Shown piece after piece: positions 63,282-64,000 of a stretch of 64,000 bases of DNA. Below the pieces are notes generated by a model that was not told the DNA's origin, made no database searches, and worked only from the letters and a program-made list of their open reading frames with translations. The stretch is from an uncultured Bacteroidota bacterium (GTDB lineage Bacteria; Bacteroidota; Bacteroidia; Chitinophagales; Chitinophagaceae): NCBI GenBank assembly GCA_903835005.1, contig CAILLK010000007.1, forward strand, positions 23,818 to 87,817, given 5' to 3'. The number at the start of each line of letters is the position of its first letter. Position 1 is the first letter of the stretch. The position numbers were made by a program, and so were the translations under genes.

Positions 63282-63325
63282 TTGTATCCTCAAAAATATC
63301 ATTCACAGTAAAAAAACAACATCGT

Positions 63326-63610
63326 ATGAACAAGGCAGAATTAATTGACAAGATTTCAAAAGATGCCGGTATTACTAAGGTACAGGCAAATGAAGCGCTG
63401 GATTCATTTACAAATGCAGTCGTAACTACGCTTAAAAAAGGTGATCGCGTTACATTGGTAGGTTTTGGTACTTTCTCAGTATCTGAGCGTGCTGCTCGTA
63501 ATGGCCGCAACCCGCAAACTGGTGCTGTGATCAAGATCAAGGCACGTAAAGTTCCTAAGTTCAAAGCGGGCAAGGAATTCTCAACAAAAATCAGTTCTGG
63601 TAAAAAGTAA
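63326..63610 (+). CDS. hup: HU family DNA-binding protein
   Basis: A 94-residue HU/IHF-type nucleoid protein that bends and packages DNA as a dimer. Seen are [38 protein letters not shown] and the DNA-wrapping arm [19 protein letters not shown], then FKAGKEF. ATG 63326 fits family length and the promoter; an earlier frame start at 63242 would add an unfitting leader. It is followed by a terminator. Confidence 0.95.
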   Translation: MNKAELIDKISKDAGITKVQANEALDSFTNAVVTTLKKGDRVTLVGFGTFSVSERAARNGRNPQTGAVIKIKARKVPKFKAGKEFSTKISSGKK

Positions 63611-63644
63611 GTGAAATTTTCACTGATAAATACATTTGAAAGAT

Positions 63645-63673
63645 AAAGCAGGGAAAGTTCCCTGCTTTTTTTT
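63645..63673 (+). terminator. Intrinsic terminator of hup
   Basis: The stem AAAGCAGGGAA with TTCCCTGCTTT (63645-63668) ends in a long T run. The T run merges with the TATTTTTG box (63673-63680) of the next gene. Confidence 0.8.
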
Positions 63674-63680
63674 ATTTTTG
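63673..63680 (+). promoter_or_regulatory. -7 promoter box of the THX gene
   Basis: TATTTTTG matches TAnnTTTG and lies 24 nt before the THX ATG at 63705, immediately after the hup terminator. Confidence 0.4.
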
Positions 63681-63704
63681 CAGCTTAACATAAAAAAAGT
63701 AAAA

Positions 63705-63821
63705 ATGGGAAGAGGTGATAAACGTACACGTCGCGGAAAAATAAGCATTGGAAGTTTTGGCAAAATGCGTCCGGCCCGCACTGCTAAGAAAACAGCCGTT
63801 GCTGCCGAAAAAAAAGCCTGA
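63705..63821 (+). CDS. 30S ribosomal protein THX
   Basis: A 38-residue very basic protein (MGRGDKRTRRGKISIGSFG, then KMRPARTAKKTAV). It matches the THX (Thx/S31e-like) small-subunit proteins seen in Bacteroidota and Thermus, which sit in a cavity of the 30S head. The ATG is chosen to give that N terminus. It has its own promoter box and a terminator, behind which a group II intron begins. Confidence 0.92.
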   Translation: MGRGDKRTRRGKISIGSFGKMRPARTAKKTAVAAEKKA

Positions 63822-63842
63822 TTACCGGCTGAAAGATTTTAG

Positions 63843-63866
63843 GACCGTTCCGTGAACGGTCTTTTT
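63843..63866 (+). terminator. Intrinsic terminator of the THX gene
   Basis: The stem GACCGTTC with GAACGGTC (63843-63861) and loop CGT is followed by TTTTT. The 5' end of a group II intron follows the last T directly. Confidence 0.85.
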
Positions 63867-64000
63867 GTGTGTCAGGCATGGATATAAGCTATAGGGTGCA
63901 AGTCCCGAGTACGCTTTACAGTAGGGAGTATTAGCCAATAGCAAGGGTGTCGCGGGTGACTGCGAATCTGAAAGAAGCTGGCGGCAAAGGTTCGGGCCAA
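63867..64000 (+). mobile_element. Group II intron, class C type, 5' end
   Basis: The sequence from 63867 begins GTGTG, the group II intron 5' consensus, and continues with domain I blocks typical of class C introns: AGCTATAGGGTGCAAGTCCC, AGCAAGGGTGTCG, GAATCTGAAAGAAGC and GGCGGCAAA. From memory it aligns well with the start of the Oceanobacillus iheyensis class IIC intron. It sits exactly after a terminator T run, the known target preference of class C introns. The rest, including any reverse transcriptase gene, lies outside the window. Confidence 0.85.

Overview
The window comes from a member of the Bacteroidota, most likely a Chitinophagales-like lineage. This placement is inferred. It rests on gliding/type IX secretion markers (GldA- and GldE-like proteins, proteins ending in CHU_C 'type B' or 'type A' T9SS sorting domains), lipoproteins with Bacteroidota-like lipoboxes, a LytTR regulator, DUF3108, DUF4286 and THX proteins, and many upstream sites matching the Bacteroidota -7 promoter box TAnnTTTG. 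Most of the window is ordinary chromosomal backbone with several small accessory patches.

Layout. 1-5000: end of a DUF3108 gene, thiL, an EGF-type lipoprotein, a gldA-like ABC ATPase and a secreted hydrolase. 5100-9350: a minus-strand redox cluster (two short-chain dehydrogenases, a cupin, an aldo-keto reductase) facing an AraC-type regulator. 9500-11760: an outer-membrane-type protein gene, then a scar at tRNA-Pro(CGG), made of a frameshifted and truncated integrase fused to a 105-bp duplicate of the neighbouring membrane-protein gene. 12170-22100: ispD, a BI-1 protein, an HD hydrolase, a dienelactone hydrolase, a RidA lipoprotein, and two large T9SS-exported proteins (PKD type and NHL propeller type). 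22260-26770: an arginase-fold protein, a two-gene module resembling a toxin-antitoxin pair with an ADP-ribosyltransferase-like second gene, hflX, a 14-bp tandem array and a DUF2461 gene. 26960-41050: membrane glycosyltransferase-like proteins, an SGNH/AlgX-like protein, a second NHL protein, fhs, a LytTR response regulator, and a GT2/sugar-transferase fusion. 41240-46260: a cytochrome-c-like lipoprotein, another CHU_C protein, a DUF3455 gene broken by one stop codon, and an acyltransferase. 46870-54850: a heme cluster, hemA-hemC-hemD-hemE-hemF-hemB-[Uma2 nuclease-fold gene]-hemL, covering every step from glutamyl-tRNA to protoporphyrinogen. 54890-63820: small proteins, an orphan N-terminal transketolase half, a retropepsin pair, then mutY, ssb, gldE, rsgA, DUF4286, hup and the THX ribosomal protein gene. 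63867-64000: the 5' end of a group II intron (class C by its position and sequence), lying directly behind the THX terminator and cut by the window edge.

The most interesting parts are the ART-like two-gene module (23471-24234), the class C intron behind a terminator (63843-64000), the integrase/membrane-protein chimera at tRNA-Pro (10807-11755) and the retropepsin pair (57864-58519). Homology statements come from reading motifs by eye; no database search was run.
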